From NCBI RefSeq assembly GCF_004341235.1, contig NZ_SLUP01000002.1, forward strand, positions 248,001 to 312,000: a stretch of DNA of 64,000 nt. Direction: 5' to 3'. The translations under genes were made by a program, and so were the position numbers. Each line of letters opens with the position of its first letter. The first letter of the stretch is position 1. Positions 60,900 through 64,000 of this stretch are shown here, piece by piece. This stretch comes from Mariniflexile fucanivorans (lineage in GTDB: Bacteria > Bacteroidota > Bacteroidia > Flavobacteriales > Flavobacteriaceae). The notes below the pieces were generated by a model. The model made no database searches. It was not told the DNA's origin and worked only from the letters and a program-made list of their open reading frames with translations.

Positions 60900-61468
60900 T
60901 TTAAAATATCATTTAATTGTTCTGGAGTATTGATGTTTTTTGTGAAGCAGGAATCTTCATTATTCAATACCACATTTTTTACTTTACATTGATTGACTGC
61001 AAATTGCAAACGGCGCTCCCCTTCGTTTAAAAGTTTTAAAAACACAGCTTCACATGGCTTTTTATAAAGTGCAATGAGAGGCATGTTTTTACCTTGACTT
61101 TCAATTTGAATGACTTCAGATTCACCATCAATCGCATCAATAAGTTTTTTTAATAGGTCTGTTTTAACCAAAGGAATATCACAACTCAGCACTAAATTAT
61201 AATCTGTTAATGAATGTTTCAACCCCGAATAAATACCAGCCAATGGCCCCGCATTTTTAATAATATCTTCAATCCGGTTATACCCAAAAACATCATAATC
61301 TTCATTATTTGAAACAATTATTATAGTTGAAACTAATGGCTTCAACGCTTCTATACTATGCTGAACAAAGGGTTTACCATCATACAATAAAAAGCCTTTA
61401 TCTGTACCCATGCGCGAACTTTTTCCACCGGAAAGAATAATGCCTGTTATGTGTTTTTTGTCTATCAT
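60896..61468 (-). CDS. mobA: Molybdenum cofactor guanylyltransferase MobA
   Basis: 190 residues: GIILSGGKSSRMGTDKGFLLYDGKPFVQHSIEAL (nucleotide-binding loop of MobA), NAGPLAGIYSGLKHS and LSCDIPLVK (metal-binding Asp). It attaches GMP to Mo-molybdopterin, forming the MGD cofactor used by DMSO-reductase-family enzymes such as nitrate reductase. No such enzyme is in the window. Confidence 0.94.
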   Translation of the reverse strand: MIDKKHITGIILSGGKSSRMGTDKGFLLYDGKPFVQHSIEALKPLVSTIIIVSNNEDYDVFGYNRIEDIIKNAGPLAGIYSGLKHSLTDYNLVLSCDIPLVKTDLLKKLIDAIDGESEVIQIESQGKNMPLIALYKKPCEAVFLKLLNEGERRLQFAVNQCKVKNVVLNNEDSCFTKNINTPEQLNDILK

Positions 61469-61469
61469 T

Positions 61470-62210
61470 TTAAGTGAAAAATAATTTTACGCAGGCAATG
61501 GCGAGTACAAAAGCTAATATGTATCTTAAATTTTGATTATTTATTTTTTTACTTCCTAAATAACCACCTAAAACACCTCCAATTAAAGCTATTACTACCA
61601 AAACAAAGGTTTCGGTTTCCAATTTCACACCACTACTTAATTGCCCTACAAGTCCAGCAGCTGAATTTACCCAAATAAATAACGCTGAAACCGCTGCGGC
61701 TTCTTTCATATTCCCCCAATGTAAAAGTAAAATTATGGGTGTTAAAATAATGCCGCCACCTATACCAATAAGTCCTGAAAAAAAACCTATGATACCTCCT
61801 ACTAAAAGCCCTTGCCAAAGCTTCACTTCTTTTATAGAATCACTTTCTTTTCCAAAAATATTCAGCATTTTTAAAATGGCAAACACCAATAAAATAGCTA
61901 ATATTTTTTTGTAAACGGAAGCATCAATTTCTATAGTACCTCCTAAATATGCGAATGGAATGGATGCTATTGCAAACGATAAAAACAGTTTTTTGTTGAA
62001 ATATCCTCCTTTAAAATAATAGTAAAATGAAATACCAGCTACAAACAAATTGAGTACTAAAGCTGTTGGTTTCATGGTTTCTGGTGCAAATGAAAATAAC
62101 GCCATAAGTGCCAAATACCCACTGGCGCCACCATGCCCCACGCTCGCGTATAGAAATGCTACGATGGGCAATAAAACTAAAAAAAGGTATATGTTTTCGG
62201 TTTGTAGCAT
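61470..62210 (-). CDS. TauE/SafE family membrane transporter
   Basis: 246 residues with about eight membrane helices and the two family repeats: ASVGHGGASGYLALMALFSFAPETMKPTALVLN, then GGIIGFFSGLIGIGGGIILTPIILLLHWGNMKEAAAVSALFIWVNSAAGL. Family members move sulfite, sulfoacetate or related anions. Here it is one base from mobA and one base from the ModE-like gene, inside a cofactor operon. A function in sulfur supply or in oxyanion (sulfite/molybdate) balance is possible but not proven. Confidence 0.88.
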   Translation of the reverse strand: MLQTENIYLFLVLLPIVAFLYASVGHGGASGYLALMALFSFAPETMKPTALVLNLFVAGISFYYYFKGGYFNKKLFLSFAIASIPFAYLGGTIEIDASVYKKILAILLVFAILKMLNIFGKESDSIKEVKLWQGLLVGGIIGFFSGLIGIGGGIILTPIILLLHWGNMKEAAAVSALFIWVNSAAGLVGQLSSGVKLETETFVLVVIALIGGVLGGYLGSKKINNQNLRYILAFVLAIACVKLFFT

Positions 62211-62211
62211 T

Positions 62212-62550
62212 TTATAAATCTTTGATTTTTTCTAATTGTGCATCCAAAAACCCCCAACAATTTTGATTAATTTCATCAAAGACCCGAATTAACGATTTAC
62301 CATAAGCGGTTAAATGAGCACCTCCTCCACCTTTACCTCCAATTGAATTTATAGTGACTGGTTGCTCTGCCGATTTGTTTACAGAATCTATTAAATCCCA
62401 AGCTTTTTTATATGAAATATTTAGAGTTTTTGCGGCTTTTGATAAGGATCCTGTTTCTTCAATAGCTTTCAATAACTGCACGCGACCTTCTCCTAATAAT
62501 ACATGATCATCATATTCAATCCAAATTCTGCTTTTAATTTTATAACTCAT
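62212..62550 (-). CDS. ModE-like winged-helix protein, DNA-binding domain only
   Basis: 112 residues from ATG 62550 (MSYKIKSRIWIEYDDH); the longer frame runs into moeA and is rejected. It has the N-terminal ModE/LysR-like wHTH pattern: LLGEGRVQLLKAIEETGSLSKAAKTLNISYKKAWDLIDSVN and the GGKGGGGAHLTAYGKSLI wing. The molybdate-binding MOP domains of full ModE are missing, so it may not sense molybdate directly. It probably regulates molybdenum genes. It starts 10 bases after moeA. Confidence 0.88.
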   Translation of the reverse strand: MSYKIKSRIWIEYDDHVLLGEGRVQLLKAIEETGSLSKAAKTLNISYKKAWDLIDSVNKSAEQPVTINSIGGKGGGGAHLTAYGKSLIRVFDEINQNCWGFLDAQLEKIKDL

Positions 62551-62560
62551 AAATGATGGT

Positions 62561-63739
62561 TTATTGCGGTAATAAAATAACATCAACAGTGTCTCCAATT
62601 TCAATACTGGAAAGGGATTCATCCATAAAAACCATGGCATTTGAAACGGCAAATGTTTGTAACATGGCAGAACTTTGTCCTTCTAAAATTGAAACTTCAC
62701 CAGTATTATAAATAGCTTTTAAAAATTGTGGTCTATCTCCACTTTTAGTGAATTTTGATACTGATTTTGCTTTAATTCGAGGTAATTCAACGTCCGAATT
62801 ATCCATAAATTTCTGCAATGCGATATACACATACATATAAAAACAAGTTAAAGCGGCTGCAGGATTTCCAGGTAATGCAAAAATAAGTTTGTCATCTTTT
62901 TTTCCGAAGAAAATGGGCTTTCCTGGTTTTTGTTTTACTTTATAAAAAAGGGGTTCTACCTTCAGTTCTTCAAGAGCTTTACCAACAAAATCGTAATCGC
63001 CAACAGAAATGCCTCCAGAAATAATTACTAAATCGTTTGCATTTATAACCTCATTTAATTTTGATACCGTTTTATTATAATCATCTTCGATTTTGTGAAT
63101 TGTAACATCATAATACTTGTGATTGTAAAGTGCATTTTGAAGCATTTTAGAATTGCTTTCGTAAATTTTTCCATACGTTAATGCTTCACCTGCTTCAACC
63201 AATTCATTCCCTGTATTGAGGATCGCAATAGTTGGTTTTTTAAATACAGATACTTTTTGAACACCTAAAGAACTTAAATACCCAATAGCTGCTGGTGTTA
63301 ATTTTGTACCTTTTGGTAAGGCTAAATCTCCGTTTTTTACTTGTTCGCCTACAGGTCGAATGTTTAGATTTATGTTTATTTGAATTTGAAGTGTAATTTT
63401 AGAACCATCAACTAATACCTTTTCCTGCATGATAACTGCATTGGCAGAATCTGGAACGGGTGCACCCGTAAAAATTCTAACGGCTTCTCCTTTTTTTAAT
63501 TTGGGTTGATGCGAATCTCCTGCTTTAACTTCACCTATTAAACTATAGGCTAAATTGTCATGCAAATTTAAAGCATAACCATCCATGGCCGATTGCCTGA
63601 ATGGAGGCATATTTATAGATGAAAAAACATCCTCGTAAAGTTTATAGCCACCTGATTTTTCAATGGGTTTATGTGCCTTTTTTAAAAGCGGAAAACTGTG
63701 GTGTTTAACTAATTGAATGGCTTCTGAAATCGATATCAT
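62561..63739 (-). CDS. moeA: Molybdopterin molybdenumtransferase MoeA
   Basis: 392 residues: MPPFRQSAMDGYAL, VKAGDSHQPKLKKGEAVRIFTGAPVPDSANAVIMQE, ILNTGNELVEAGE, ISGGISVGDYDFVG and FALPGNPAAALTCFYMYV. It inserts molybdate into adenylated molybdopterin. It is the first gene of the cofactor operon, directly preceded by an FNR-like palindrome and promoter. Confidence 0.96.
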   Translation of the reverse strand: MISISEAIQLVKHHSFPLLKKAHKPIEKSGGYKLYEDVFSSINMPPFRQSAMDGYALNLHDNLAYSLIGEVKAGDSHQPKLKKGEAVRIFTGAPVPDSANAVIMQEKVLVDGSKITLQIQININLNIRPVGEQVKNGDLALPKGTKLTPAAIGYLSSLGVQKVSVFKKPTIAILNTGNELVEAGEALTYGKIYESNSKMLQNALYNHKYYDVTIHKIEDDYNKTVSKLNEVINANDLVIISGGISVGDYDFVGKALEELKVEPLFYKVKQKPGKPIFFGKKDDKLIFALPGNPAAALTCFYMYVYIALQKFMDNSDVELPRIKAKSVSKFTKSGDRPQFLKAIYNTGEVSILEGQSSAMLQTFAVSNAMVFMDESLSSIEIGDTVDVILLPQ

Positions 63740-63760
63740 TTGCTATGCGTTATGTATTTA

Positions 63761-63794
63761 CAAATATAACGTAATTTTTAATGATTTAAATCAA
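63761..63794 (-). promoter_or_regulatory. Promoter of moeA, -33 element inside an FNR-like box
   Basis: On the minus strand TTG (63794-63792), 23 bases, then TATATTTG (63768-63761). The TTG is the first half of TTGATTTAAATCAT, nine of ten consensus bases of TTGAT-N4-ATCAA. Confidence 0.6.
63782..63793. promoter_or_regulatory. FNR-like perfect palindrome between a Crp/Fnr gene and moeA
   Basis: TGATTTAAATCA is its own reverse complement. It covers the predicted -33 region of moeA and lies 5 bases from the end of the upstream Crp/Fnr gene. Oxygen- or NO-responsive control of cofactor synthesis is plausible. Confidence 0.5.
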
Positions 63795-63797
63795 TTT

Positions 63798-64000
63798 CTA
63801 TTTAGTTAATGGAACTAAAACACGTATTTTATTTCGTGCAGAAGAAATTTTATTTTCGTCGTTAAGTTGTTTCATTATTCTAGAAATCACTACTCTTGAA
63901 GTATGTAAATCGTGAGCAATTTCTAGGTGGGTGATTTCAAGTTCGCAATTATTATTAATCTCTGCTTTGTGTGTTAAATATTTTAAAATACGTTCGTTTA
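63798..64000 (-). CDS. Crp/Fnr family transcription regulator, 3' end
   Basis: The last 66 codons plus stop; the rest lies beyond the window. The visible piece is the helix-turn-helix of the Crp family: ILKYLTHKAEINNNCELEITHLEIAHDLHTSRVVISRIMKQLNDEN, followed by a short wing. The recognition helix HTSRVVISRIMKQL resembles Bacteroidota FNR-like regulators that govern anaerobic and NO genes. It is upstream of moeA on the same strand, with the FNR-like site between them. Oxygen-sensing cysteines cannot be checked here. Confidence 0.85.
   Translation of the reverse strand, partial: NERILKYLTHKAEINNNCELEITHLEIAHDLHTSRVVISRIMKQLNDENKISSARNKIRVLVPLTK

Noticed and set aside
1-64000. CRISPR arrays, tRNA, rRNA, integrase, transposase or prophage genes
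   Set aside because: Looked for regular spaced repeats, tRNA cloverleaf words and recombinase motifs by eye; none found.

Overview
The window looks like a chromosomal segment of a Flavobacteriaceae member (Bacteroidota). The evidence is an AT-rich sequence, a type IX secretion (type B) sorting domain, TonB-dependent receptor architecture with a carboxypeptidase-like N-domain, many lipoproteins, a bacillithiol-type redox protein, promoter-like TTG...TAnnTTTG elements and several short palindromic repeat families scattered between genes. Most genes are housekeeping or metabolic. No rRNA, tRNA, CRISPR array, transposase or prophage gene was seen.

Layout. 1-9.3 kb (+): end of an ABC-2 permease, then a sulfide:quinone oxidoreductase-like flavoprotein with a 44-residue companion, then a TolC/adaptor/RND efflux operon followed by a PII-like protein and a DUF2892 membrane protein. 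9.4-15 kb (-): a TonB-dependent receptor and the lactate-utilisation operon lutABC. 15-31.5 kb: an aldose epimerase, thioesterase, lipoproteins, a glycosyltransferase, a K+/H+ antiporter, a YHYH lipoprotein, glyA, fahA, an RluA-type pseudouridine synthase, a gamma-glutamylcyclotransferase and a YtxJ-like protein. A decayed glyA fragment lies 3 kb from the intact gene. 31.7-38.6 kb: clpB and a deoxyribonucleoside catabolism group (two deoC genes and deoD), in which the first deoC has lost two catalytic residues. 38.6-42 kb (-): 5-oxoprolinase pxpABC behind a DUF2891 lipoprotein.

43.4-46.8 kb is the most unusual accessory region. A two-gene operon encodes a small protein resembling effector-associated constant component EACC1 and a 630-residue multidomain caspase-like protease with an intact His/Cys dyad and an EF-hand loop. 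Its 3' end meets, tail to tail, a pair of membrane-anchored coiled-coil genes. This resembles protease-based biological conflict (immunity or cell-death) systems and is the main candidate for a poorly described system.

47-53.3 kb holds lipoproteins, a cytidylyltransferase/GHMP-kinase fusion, a DUF1826-like protein and comM. 53.5-64 kb (-) is an anaerobic/nitric-oxide and molybdenum-cofactor block: a [2Fe-2S] ferredoxin, a cupin and a quinol-type NO reductase, then moeA, a ModE-like HTH, a TauE/SafE permease, mobA, moaD, moeB-rhodanese, moaE, a four-helix-bundle gene, moaCB and moaA, and finally the 3' end of a Crp/Fnr regulator. Palindromic sites sit on the predicted -33 elements of both the ferredoxin-cupin-NOR operon and moeA, suggesting NO- and oxygen-responsive control. 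No molybdoenzyme is inside the window.
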